NCBI GenBank assembly: GCA_018398585.1
Contig: JAGTTD010000014.1
Span: forward strand, 21,699,387-21,763,386
Length of the DNA: 64,000 bases
Direction: 5' to 3'
From: Simmondsia chinensis
Lineage: Eukaryota; Streptophyta; Magnoliopsida; Caryophyllales; Simmondsiaceae
Below are positions 1 through 11,500 of this stretch, piece by piece (within the stretch, counting starts at the first letter, position 1; each line of letters begins with the position of its first letter). A program made the translations under genes and the position numbers. The notes under the pieces were generated by a model. That model saw only the letters and a program-made list of their open reading frames with translations, was not told the DNA's origin and ran no database searches.

Positions 1-1429
1 CATCAACCAAGAGAATTGCTTGCACTTTGTTTGAGTTAAAATGGAGTTTCCATCAACTACTGTCATTGTCAAAGGTTGTGTCTTAATCATTTCATGTCCC
101 ACAGCTCGAACAATCCTTAAGTCCACAAAACTGTGTGTAATACCGCTATCCACCAAGATCAAAATGGACCTATGTCCCACTCCTCCCCGGATTCTGATGG
201 TGTTATGACGTCCACCACCAATTAAAGCTTGCACTGATATTCCCAAGTCATCTCCCACAAACTCATTCAAGTCTTCTAATTCATCCTCTTCAATTTCCAC
301 TGGAACTTCACAGTCCTCAGAATCATCCTCCTCGTCTACCCCGGTAACCGTCATGAGAAGTTTTGGATTGCATTTATGGCCGAAGAAGTACTTTTGGTTA
401 CATTTAAAGCACAATCGCTAAGCCTTCTTCTCTTCCAAGCTGATGTTCTTGTTATATGAAGTCCCAGAAGATGTTCCCTGTCCAGCTTTATTTCTGGCAT
501 TCTCGGAAGCAGCTAAGATAGTGTTCTCATCCAACCTAGCCTTGGAATAAGCTTTGGACAATGTAGCTGGCTCCAATGCTAACTTGATTCTTGATCCGGA
601 GTTTCAGTCCACTAATGAAGCTTGAGATGTAATAAGACTCTTCAGTTTCAGGTTAAGCAATCAACATTCTAGCTCTCAAGTTTTCAAATCTGGTCATATA
701 TTCCTTTACTGAGGAGGTTTGTGTTACTTTGTTCAAATGATCCACGATGTCTCCAATATCCTCATCTCCATATCGGTCACAAAGCTCCTTAACAAAATCC
801 AGCCAAGTTATTGAAGTTCTGCCTCGCATTAGACCAAAGTACCAAGATTCTTGATCTATTTGGAGGTATACTGCAGCAATATCAACCTTCTACTCTTCTA
901 ATATGTGATAGAATTGGAAATACCTCTCGCGCCTCCTTATCAACGATTGAGGATGAGTACCATAAAAAGTCTCCAAATCAATTCGAGGTTGTCTGAAGGT
1001 TGTACCTCGCCTAGTACTTGCTAGTTCATCGCTACTGGCAGATGCCTGAGGGTTTGCTGCTGAATTAAGCTGACTAGCAGGCAACAGAATCGAAGCATTG
1101 GCTGGTCTCTCCACTAATTGTACTCTATCTGACACTTGCATACATAAATTCTGAGTTTGCTCAATAGCAGCTCCCTGTCTTGCTAGCAATTGTTGCATCT
1201 CGCTAAATTATCCACTCAAATTTTGTGATTCTTGTCTAGCGTGCTGCATTGCCACAAACATGCTACTCATCTGAGGCGACATGTTAGCAATCAACTTAGC
1301 TTGATCATTTGTAGGCGCGGTTCCAGCATTGTCTTCTTCATTAACAGTTGCACCAACAGCAACTGCAGCTGCATATGAAGCTGCTCCTGCTCGAGTTGTT
1401 ACACCAGCTGGCATATCTAGAAGCAACAC
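1..1429 (-). pseudogene. Ty3/gypsy element 1: broken gag and protease
   Basis: Read on the minus strand from 1429, a gag-like product begins with an Ala/Gly-rich N-terminus, is cut by stops near 1208 and 890, and continues in the same reading sense with retrotransposon gag signatures (SITWLDFVKELCDRYGD near 800, and SVKEYMTRFENLR near 700). A CCHC-like knuckle (LCFKCNQKYFFGHKC) lies near 375-420 and an aspartic protease motif (VDSGITHS) near 131-155. This order, gag then knuckle then protease, is that of plant Ty3/gypsy polyproteins. Several in-frame stops make it a dead copy. Reverse transcriptase and integrase would lie left of the window. Confidence 0.8.
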
Positions 1430-1787
1430 ACAAGTGAATTAAAGTATATGCAAGACAATTTGCAATTTCGAATGCTAAGTAATGCACTCGGCTGAATTAA
1501 GATCCTCAAGTAAGGATCAGATCAAACTTGTTTTGTGTAAGCCAATTCAATCTATCGTCCAGCTCAGCCTCAATTTTAGTACACAATCGAGCTTAACATC
1601 AATTATTTCAGCTCATTCCTTCAACAATCCTTCTTGTTACAGAACTGACCAACCGATCACACTTAACTCAATCAAGTTCAATCAATTAGCTCAATCGATG
1701 AACAATTCACTCGAACTTGCTTCAGATTACTTGTGCATCAACAATCATCCACTATTCCCGATCAAACCGCAAGTACTAAGCCTTAAA

Positions 1788-1800
1788 GGCTCTAATACCA
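1788..1800 (-). other. primer binding site of gypsy element 1
   Basis: On the minus strand this reads TGGTATTAGAGCC, one base from the usual initiator-tRNA-Met complementary site of plant retrotransposons. It sits two bases inside the LTR end at 1803, between the LTR and gag, as expected. Confidence 0.75.
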
Positions 1801-1802
1801 AA

Positions 1803-2049
1803 TGTTGTGATTCAAGGTAGATCTTGAATCACAACCTAAGGAAAGGGAGTAAGAGGTGAGAAAAGAAGTGAAAAGAGATGAGAATTAGAGAGAATTAGGG
1901 GATAAGGGATAGAAGTTATCAAAATACAAGCTAGAATCCACTACTTTATTAACTAACCGACTCAAACCAGCCGCCAAACAAGACCAAGGACTAACTAACA
2001 TTTGACCAGCTCCAACTAACATTTGAACCACAACCTAACGATCATAACA
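1803..2049 (-). mobile_element. 5' LTR of gypsy element 1
   Basis: A 247-bp segment that on the minus strand begins TGTTATGATCG and ends CACAACA, giving the canonical TG...CA ends. It is followed by the primer binding site and gag. Near its gag-side end there is a short self-complementary stretch around GATTCAAG/CTTGAATC. The right edge at 2049 abuts the integrase region of a second, oppositely oriented gypsy element, so element 1 appears to have inserted into element 2. The other LTR and the second copy of the target duplication are outside the window. Confidence 0.75.
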
Positions 2050-3480
2050 GTGCTCCTTTTGTTAGCCCTCTCATCCATCTCCACGGACCTCTTAGATCAA
2101 TTACGGCATGCATGGTCTACAAATCCCCACTTCCAACAGATCATCCACGACATTGAACGTGACCCAAGCTCTCACCCCCATTATAGTTGGACAAACAGTT
2201 AGCTTCATAGGAAGGGTCATTTAGTCATTGACCACACTAGCCCAGTTACACAACACATTTTGACTTCGATGCACTCTTGACCCACCGGTGGACACTCCGG
2301 GATCACACCCACACGCAAACGCATTTCCACCATATTTTATTGGAAAGGACTTAAACATGACGTTACTAATTTCATTAAACAATGTCCTACTTGTCAAAAA
2401 TGTAAATATGACTTGGCAGCTTTTCCGGGGTTGTTGCAACCCCTACCCATACCAGACACTATTTGGAGTAGTATCTCCATGGATTTTATCGAGGGCCTTC
2501 CCAAATCCCGTGGCAAGGATGTTATACTCGTTGTGGATGGACTGAGCAAATACACTAATTTCCTTACTCTCTCGCGTCCTTATTCTGCGCTTATAGTTGC
2601 TAACGTGTTTATGCAAGATATATACAGGTTACATGGTCTTACCGAGGAGATCATATCAGACAGGGACCCAGTTTTCACTACTAACTTATGGGAAGAATTA
2701 TATCGTATTCAAGGTGTCGATCTCCGACTTTCGACCGCCTATCACCCACAAACCGATGCGAAAACGGAGGTGCTAAATCGTTGTTTGGAAAGCTACCTCC
2801 GTTGCATGTGTTTTGAATACGAAAAACAATGGTTTGAATGGATTCCTTTAGCCGAGTGGTGGTATAACACTACCAATCATTCGACCATACATACTACCCC
2901 TTATGAGACAGTTTATGGACAACCACCAACGGCACATCATCCATATTTACCAGAGGAATCTGACAATGCCGTTGTGGACCGTAGCCTACAAGCACAGGAA
3001 GAAACAATTAAGGTCCTTAAACATCATCTCTATCAGTCTCAAAACCAAATGAAGCAACTCGAGGACCAACATCGCAGTGACCACACATTTGCTCGGGATG
3101 ATTGGGTGGACTTAAAACTACAGCCCTATAGTCAGCACTCGGTTGAACGCCGTTCGGTCAAAAAATTTGCCCCTCCGTACTATTGCCCATTTAGAGTGCT
3201 TGAGCGTATCGATCAAGTGGCTTTTAAATTGTACCTTCCATCTGCTGCTACTATCCATCCGGTGTTCCACGTCTCATTGCTCAAACCTCACCACGGTCCG
3301 GTTCCGCATTCCGCTACCACGCCTGATGCATGGGGCGATCCGCAGCACCCGCCTATTCCAGAGGCTATACTCGACAGCCCGCTACCGGAATCACGCTATG
3401 ACAAAAGTGCTCGTTAAATGGAAGGGGAAACCAACAGAAGACGAAACCTGGGCGTTTTATCACAATATTCGGGAGACATA
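2050..3480 (+). pseudogene. Ty3/gypsy element 2: broken integrase with chromodomain remnant
   Basis: The first 350 bases encode, with stops and shifts, the zinc-binding HHCC part of a retroviral-type integrase (CPTCQKCK near 2385-2410). An open stretch from 2413 to 3417 carries the integrase core: SMDFIEGLP near 2478, SDRDPVFTTNLW near 2660, and the Glu of the catalytic triad in TDAKTEVLNR near 2755. The frame is lost near 3400. A short chromodomain-like piece (VLVKWKGKPTEDETW) continues in another frame at 3410-3455, typical of plant chromoviruses. Reverse transcriptase is absent, cut off by the insertion of element 1. Confidence 0.85.
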
Positions 3481-3672
3481 CCCGCATTTCGACCCTTGTG
3501 GACAAGGGTCTTCCCGGGAAGAAAGTATTACTGCATACCCCATGAGCGCCAACACTATCAATACCCACATATCGACTGTTGACGAGTCAGCCCGACTTCC
3601 AAGGATACTAGTAGACCCAAGAGCTGGTCTTGGAGGAGAGGAGGCAGGGACCATTGAGGCTCGAGCGTCTTC

Positions 3673-3951
3673 TGTTAGCCCAGGACAGAATATTACTTCT
3701 ACAGGGGCTCGTATTTCAGTTACACTTGAAGGAGAGGATATTTATTACACTTTTTACTTATTCCGGTTTTGTCTTCAAAATATCTATCCTATCTTCCCCT
3801 TCCAAACCCTAGGTCTATAAATAATGTATAGGTTGGTGAGGAATATATCAATGAATGAAAAGCTTCTTCTTCTTCTTTCTAATTTTTCTTTGCAATTTTC
3901 CTTCCTCTTTTATTTACATTATCATTTAATCTAGTGTTAGAATTAGGTTTA
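3673..3951 (+). mobile_element. probable 3' LTR of gypsy element 2
   Basis: Downstream of the integrase, a segment beginning TGTTAGCCC and ending GTTTACA contains a good TATA box (TCTATAAATA at 3814-3823) followed by a pyrimidine-rich stretch, as in the U3-R region of a plant LTR. A purine-rich stretch (3631-3651) lies before it but is not directly adjacent, so the left border is uncertain. No second copy is present for comparison. Confidence 0.45.
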
Positions 3952-3956
3952 CATCA

Positions 3957-4269
3957 TTGATTGTTGCTTGTGTGATTGCTTGTGGTATAGTTGCTCGTGT
4001 GCTGCTGGTTTTTGCTGCGTGTTACCCTGTTGCATTCTTACTGCTTTATCTTGTTGTTCACTTACTTCTTACTTTTTACTTTCTTACTTTTCTTACTTAC
4101 GTACTTTTTACTTTACTATGCTTTTACCTTATGTTACTAGTGCTGGGGCCCGCAGACACAGCCTCTCTTTAGGGTAGCACCCTAAAGAAATAAGGTTGCG
4201 TACATCCCCCCCCCCCCCCCCCCCCCGGGCGCCCTTGAGGCACTAGGTTTGTTGTTGCTGCTATTGTTG
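3957..4269 (+). mobile_element. RTE LINE 3' end fragment with a C21 tract
   Basis: In plus orientation this is the same 3' untranslated tail seen in reverse at 30158, 44097, 46551 and 51176: a TTGCTTG-rich part, then CCTAAAG, GCGTACATCC, a C tract (4206-4226), CCTTGAGGCACTAGG and a terminal TTG-rich run. It is 5'-truncated and has no coding part. It may equally be a SINE that lost its head. Confidence 0.65.
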
Positions 4270-5237
4270 TGACTATAACAATATTTTTTTGACCAATACA
4301 TATTATAATATATACATACAGCAACTGTTACAAAGTATTGTCAGTAAGATTATTCCTCACGCAAACAAAGGTCGAAAAGCAAGTCACCAGAGAGAGAGGG
4401 GGGGGGGGAGGGGGGGAAGGGGGGAGGAAGGAACTAGGTCTGGAGCCAATTCACATTCAATGAAAGACATTTCCCTGATACTTTGTCTATCCAACAAAAC
4501 AACCAAACGCGTAATGGGTCACTCAAAATTCATCGTGTCATGTAAGGACCTCTATTTGGTTTTACAGTGACCATGGCCATGATCAAAACATACTCAGTTC
4601 AAATAGTGAATCTTCTAGAATGTTCAACTTATACATACAACTATCCGTAAAACAAGTAGGATATTTCACGAACCTGAAATTATTCAAGATCAATGAAATA
4701 ATCATGTTATACATGAACCGAAACAAAGATGGTAGTAGCTGAACTAATGGATCCTAACGCATAATATCCAACAGCAACGGTTGAATCTACTGCTAAGGCT
4801 CATAATATCTACTGTTCTCTTTAACATGCATCACCTAGATATATTCCCAGATCAATGTACTATGTTGCTCGAGAAGTCAAACACATTTCAATATAGATGG
4901 CCCTAATAGACATTAGCTTACAAATCTTATAATAGACCCCACAATTAATTTCCAATGAAACTTCAATGTGTGAGACATTGTTATTATTGTCTTAGTGATA
5001 ACAGAAGAGATTTCGTTGAGTGAGAAGTAAAAATGCAAACTAAGAGAAGACAAGCAACCTCTCTAAGAAATACAGAGACAAACAACATAAAGCACCCTCA
5101 GAGCAACATACTTATCTAACACAAAAAGAACTCCAAATTGAAAAATCCCTGAAGATGTTCCAGAATCATGAACACCGCACTAGGAAATTTGCAGACAAAA
5201 AATAACGTGAAATATCCAGAAGCATGCAGTAACTTAC
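4270..5237 (-). other. start of BCHB intron 15 (continues left)
   Basis: Apart from the purine tract, I see no exon, RNA gene or structured repeat here. The donor GTAAGT at 5237-5232 opens this intron. No candidate for the next BCHB exon, which in homologues begins with an Ile/Lys/Thr-Pro-Val segment of the ConA-like domain, was found between here and the left edge. Confidence 0.6.
4389..4432 (+). repeat. purine (GA/G-rich) low-complexity tract
   Basis: An almost pure purine stretch made of GA repeats passing into several G runs of 6-10. It could form a G-quadruplex on the plus strand. It lies in the last visible BCHB intron. Confidence 0.7.
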
Positions 5238-5582
5238 TGAGTCATTCCTGATAAGGTCAAAAAAGGCAGTTGGTCCTTTCTCATTCAGCATCGACAAAAG
5301 GCTGTTCATCAGCAATGAACAGTATTGCTGTCGATGCGCAACCTTTTCACTTCGAAGAAGAGCAAAGATCTTGCGGATATCCCTCCCTGATATGCTATGC
5401 CCACCGATGACTTGTATCAATGGCATCATTCTCAAGATGACATTATCATTAACCTCTTGAGAAAACCAATCAAGAAGAAATTTGAGTGTTCCTGCACTAG
5501 AACATGAAGCTCGGTTGGATATAGAATGCCGAAGAAGTTGAAGAAAGCCATTAAGCCCGTCCTGCCGCAAAGAATCACTGCT
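5238..5582 (-). CDS. BCHB: BCHB exon 15 (residues 978-1092, last exon in window)
   Basis: 345 bp between GGGCAG and donor GTAAGT. Encodes [40 protein letters not shown] and [14 protein letters not shown], then ends NDS. In homologues the ConA-like domain follows directly. A second AG nearby (at 5579-5578) would start the exon with an in-frame stop, so the upstream AG is chosen. Phase 0 on both sides. Confidence 0.88.
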
Positions 5583-8500
5583 CTGCCCAATGACAATTCA
5601 AGGCTATCAAATTATAATGGAGCCTAGGCAAACAGGAATGGAGGGAAAAACTAGTAATAACTATAAGCTGCAGCTAAGGTAAATAGTTCAAAAAGTCCAA
5701 AATCACAAAGATGTCAAAGGAATGTTGGAACCAACCTTTTGCAGAATACTCAGATAGAGAATGATTGCATCTTCGTTCTGTCAAAAACAAAGTACTCAAA
5801 CAGTTAAAACATAAATTTGTGAAGTTACCAAGAATAAACACAACCTAGAAGTAAGTCAAGCTATAGGCCATTTCATGGTCGGGAAATTGCAACAGTGCAA
5901 TCCATACTTTCTTTTGATTTTTATTACAAAATGAGTAAATACATTCTTTAGGAAAATGACATCCTCTCTACAAAAAAGGCAGCTCACCTTAATGGAAGGG
6001 ATCATTTGTCCACTGAACTTTCCATCAACAAGCATATCTATCAGTGCATTTAATAGCACTTCACTTGGCTTCCCATGACAACAATCAAGTAGCAAACTTT
6101 TCAAGGTTCGATAACCATGGCCAACAAGATTTTTGAATTCAGCCTGCAATGACATGCACAAGTCAGAACTGCAAGAAGAAATATCTCAAGATAACAATAA
6201 CCTGAGCTATGGAAGGGCGATGAATCTCAGACAATCGCTTAAGCATGCAATTGGATTCTGAGAACTCAATACAAAGACGCATTTGCAAACTACAGTTTAT
6301 AAAATTTTTGAGGAAAAATGTTCAGCTAGAGTAACAATAGAGATCCTTACAGCTACAGAAGCTAACTTCCAGGCATCCACCTAATAAGGTAAAACTCTAT
6401 CAAGTAAAAGCAGTGTCGGACACATTGCTTTCAACACTTACTAATACTCTATTGCATGTGATACAAAGGTCGTGAACTAGGGCAGATGCAACAAAAATCT
6501 GAAACATACGGAAGTTCTACTATGAACAAAAACTTTAATACGTGATAGCCAAAAAATTGAAAGGAACAAGATATTTCACAAAGATTAACATTATACAGAA
6601 ACAGATAAATTCAACCCAATGAATTAGCAGCAAGCAGTGAGGTATACTTACCTTTGATACATCATTATTAGCAAGCAAACTTGTCAGTGTTTGAAGGACA
6701 TCCATGACCAGCTTGTCTCCATTCACCACATCAACAGATCCATTCAGTAAGGAGACTACATGCAGAAAGCATCCTCCACGACGGAACAACTCCTGATAGT
6801 GCTGGATCACAGATAGTTGAAGAGATGCCAAAACATCAAATGAAGTATGAAAGCAATAACAGCAGCAGCAGTAGAAGCAACAACAACAATCACAAAACCA
6901 ACCCCCCAATGCCTCAAATAGGCTACCGCCAATGTAAGGTCTGGGAGGGTAAAGAACAATATTTATAAAATTCAAGTCAAATACAGCAATAACAGACATA
7001 GGGTCGTTTTGGCATTGCTGTGAAAAAATGATATTTTTTAGAAGTACTTTTTGTAAAAGCACTTCTCTAAAAAAGTTATTTCAAATAAACAGTTTATGTT
7101 TGGCTCAACTAATAAAGAAGAGCTTATTGTAATATTATGAGTTTTTGGTCAATGTCTAAGAAGTGCTTTTTTCTATAAAATTAACAGAAAGAACATTAAT
7201 ATAAGTCTTTTATAGTTGAAAACAACTACCCAAGAACCATTTCAAATATTTAATATATTTTTTAAATATTTAAAATACTTTTTATTATTTAAAATATTTT
7301 CTACACTTATAAATATCTTTTAAATACTTAAACTAATTTTTAATGCTTTAAAATATTTTTTAAAAATTTTTAAAATATTTAGTTTTTTCTAAAAAATAAA
7401 AAATATTTAGTTTTTCTTAAAAAATTAAAATATTTTTCAAATATTTTCTAAATATTGTAAATATATTATTAATTATTAAAATATTTTTTCTTATTCAATA
7501 TATTTTAAAAATATATAAACTATTTTTTAAATATGTAATTTGTTTTTCAAATATATAAATTGATTCTTAAATATATGAACAAACTTAAATCTACCCGAAC
7601 CAAATTTTCTCAATTGTTTAATTTCTGTTTCTACTTCTACTTAAAATAAGAAACACCAAATTTCTTGCTTCTCTTTAAAAGCAGAAATATAGCTTCTACT
7701 TTGAATAAAAAGCGTTTTTTTATGGTTGCCAAACGCTCTCCAAATATCATAAAAATGCTTTTCCAGAAAAAGCACTTTTTCCCCCAAATAAACTAAGCCA
7801 AACAAGCCCATAGAAGCAACAACAATAACAGACATGCAAGTCTAGTCGCACCATGAACTACCATCGGTATGCTCCTCTCTCCTAACAGCTGTGAAGGCCA
7901 CACCGCCGCCTAGCTCTATTTAAGGCCATTTATTTAGTAAGGTTTACATGGGTAAGATCATGTCTAATCCTCTTCATCAAACTTTTCTTTGGCCTACCTC
8001 TACCTCTCTTTCAGTATGTATTACGTAATTGTTCACATTTTCTAACTGGGGTAGAAAGTACAAAAGCAACATTTTCAAGAATATCCTACCTTTGAGCAAG
8101 CACTAAAAGAATAGGAAAAGAGAAAAGGCAAGAAGAGAAAAGTACATATTTCTCAAGCACCATCTAAAAGAACCTAGAAACACCAAAAAAAAGGTGTATT
8201 TTTTTATGAAAAGAAAAGGCAGATGATTCAATTATGGAAGTATACCGGTTGATCTATCAACAAGAGATCTCTCATGCCAGCCAAAAGGTCAATTGAGACA
8301 TCTGCAAAATCTTTTTCTTTTTCCTTAACTTGGTTAAAAGTTTCCAGATACTTGGAACATAACCTCAAGCTTGCTATTTGATCATCCATGGAAGCAGAAG
8401 CAATCTACACATACAAAGAAGCCCCAAATTTGGGGCGATGGTTAAGATATTAACTGAAGAAGAAAAAGTAACATCTACTATACATAGCCTAAAAGGAAAC

Positions 8501-11500
8501 AGATGATAGAAATACCTTCATTAGATCAAGAATATGCCCCATCATTGTATTTCTCAAACGTCTATCCCAAAACAAATCAAACAAATAGTTGATAGCAGTT
8601 GTATTATGCAAAACCACTCTTTTAGCATCATTTGATGATGAGACATATGCCGTGAACAGCGCAATAGATGCCTCTATATTTTTGTGCCGTAACAGGGGCA
8701 TTGAAAATGTATTTGTTATGCAAGAACCACTACATGAATCTTCCTTGAGGATAAGGTCCGCATCCACGGACTTTTGAGATTCTTCAACTTGAACAAAAGC
8801 AACTTTGAGCACCCGAGAAACTGCATTAATTTCCTTGAAAGAAGCAACAGTTTTCTCCTGTGAGAGCTTCAATATCTGGAACAAGGACTTTGCTAGAGCA
8901 AAGGAAATCTCCAAATTATAAGCAGACTGCTCAAGAGCATCCAATAAAGCTGAACATTCAGGCTGCCAAGCAGTTAAAGATACATATAAGCAAATTTTGG
9001 AAGAAATAGACATAAATGAAGGTGTGTGTCAGTCAAAGAGGCAGGACAAAACTTTTTTTGTTAGGTAAATGGGGTTAGGGGATATGAACCTAGGGACTCT
9101 TATCCTTGTGCCTCAACCCATGGAGTGGTTATACCACTAGACCAAAGACTCATCAACAAATGATGGCATCGCACACACATCAGGACATAACAAAGAGGTG
9201 GAAGCCACAGAAGTAGTGGGAGAATTGATAAAGGTATTTGACGTACTAGAAATATATCTCCAACAAGACAGGTCCATCCAATAACTGAGCATTGTTTCTC
9301 ATAAAATTTTACATGCTATGTAAGTATATTTCCTGCAAATTCCAGTAAAAGTCACATCGATGATTGGAACAAGATATTAAATACCGCTAAAATGTAGAAT
9401 GAAAAATTAACTTTGCAAGTTGGTTAACTAAAGTAGAATTTGATCATAGTTTATGCTACTAAAGTGTAATTTACCCAATAATTTTCAGCCATCCTTCCCA
9501 GATGTGACCCATTACTTGTTAACTTCATTAACACCCATTTTTGCAATATTGTGACTGCAGCAAGGTCACCTCAAAGACTAAACGGCCAATCAATCAACCA
9601 ATCTGCAAATTGAAGCAAAAAAGGAGCAAACAGAGAAACAATGATTGTGTATATTAATTAGCAATGCTACACAAAACAAAAGTCCACTGCAAAACCGTGG
9701 GCCCCATTCCTCAACAATCGATTTCATATCCATAATCGCTTATAGCTCACTATCCAAAGCAGAAACGTGATGAGTGAACTAGAGAAGATGACAAATGGAA
9801 TCCACATCCTCCTAGTCCTAATCATCTCCGAAGTAGTCTGCGGAGGACTCCCTTGAGGGATGAGACAACCAACGAACATGGTTTGTTGCACCCAGCTGAA
9901 ACCAACGTTAACAAATCTCCAAATCTCATCAAGCTCTACACAGCCCGACAAGGGCCTTCACAGGCCACCCTTAATAATATCTAACCATCAATTCCATTGA
10001 AGACCAGCTGTAGTTATCATCCTCATAGTGATCCGATCACTGATATGCCCATATGGAAACCAAAAGTCGATCCAAAAAGCACTGTCAAGCCCATCCCTTA
10101 TGATATGCATGAAAGCTCATTAGTAAAGATCCCTAGTATTGATAGTACGTCTCCAACACCAAGATGCACCATTTGGTACCTTAATGTGCCAAAACACTCT
10201 GCCCATGAAGGTCATTTCAATGAACCTAATCAACGGACAGAGTTTCCTTATCAACAAGTAGAACCAAGATATGCTCCATGATAAAAGCCTAGTTACACTC
10301 AAAAGGTGTCTACTCCCAAGGTCGTCCACTCTTTTCAGGTAACATAAGAGACTCCAAGTGCCACACCCCAACACCAAACTAACATAGGGGTCTATGACGT
10401 GTAAATCTGATCATAAACTTCTCTGATAACATAAACCAAAATAAAGGACTTTTCCATTAATAGGCCTTATAATCCCGAGAAAGAAAATAGAAAAATACAA
10501 TATAGGGGAGAGAAATGTAGCTAGACATTCAAATGCTTAATGCCAGAATTTTATGTCTGAGAAATTCATAAGCACTCATAGGGAACTTCAGAAAATAGGA
10601 GCATGAGAGAAAATGAACTAAGAGGTCAAATATTATTTGATGACTCGGGTAAAACGAAACTGTTTCTTAGGAGGGAAGAATATGAGAAACCACGCTTTTA
10701 AATTAGCAAAGTTATTTCCTACTTAAAATATTTAAGTTTCCAGAATTATTTTCTTGCAATGCACCTCAAGTATCATTTATTTACACCTATAACAATGTTC
10801 ATCATGTCTCTTAAAACTTAAAATAAATCATGAGCCTTTTGGCCTACATATTTATTATTATGACTTAGTTACTAATCTTGGGCATATGCTCATCCTTTAT
10901 TAGTTAGGATAACCTTTCGCTTCTTGTAACCTCATTTTAACATCTAATTATTTAGTCACATTATCATAGTTAATTGCATAATTTCTTATGACCTTTGATT
11001 TGTATAATTTAATTCATAACACCTCTTTAGTGCCTATTATTAGCATAACATATGCAACCCTTAGACTTTCCCTTTAGTGCACTTAGCCTTTCACCTACAC
11101 CACTCCTCTTCCATAAATAGAACCCTCCTAGCAAAACTCTCATCAGCCACAATTTCTATTTCGAAAATACGAGTAAGAGTTGAGGGAAAGAAGAGTCCAA
11201 GTCTAGGAAGGCTTCTCTATAGCTTGGGCTTAGAATTTCAAGGGAGCTTTATTTCTTCAAGCAAGTGACTTATCCGTTAACTCTTCCACCCCTTCGGCTA
11301 AAACCTTCAAGTGATTTTGATATATTTATTTTGTATCAAAATTCCATTAGAATCTTTGTAGGACTTCCTTTTTACATACGACACTTTTACCCCTCTATGT
11401 ATTCAAATCTAAAATGGGATCAAGTATGTCAAAGTTCGTGGAATATGGAATTTAACATTTGTTATGTTCATATTTGCTTACTTTATGGTACTCTGAAAAT

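Noticed and set aside
1482..1820. 112-codon plus-strand open frame
   Set aside because: It is antisense to the untranslated leader of gypsy element 1 and overlaps its primer binding site.
4389..4432. Telomere-like or regulatory G-rich element
   Set aside because: No TTTAGGG units; it is simple GA/G low-complexity DNA.
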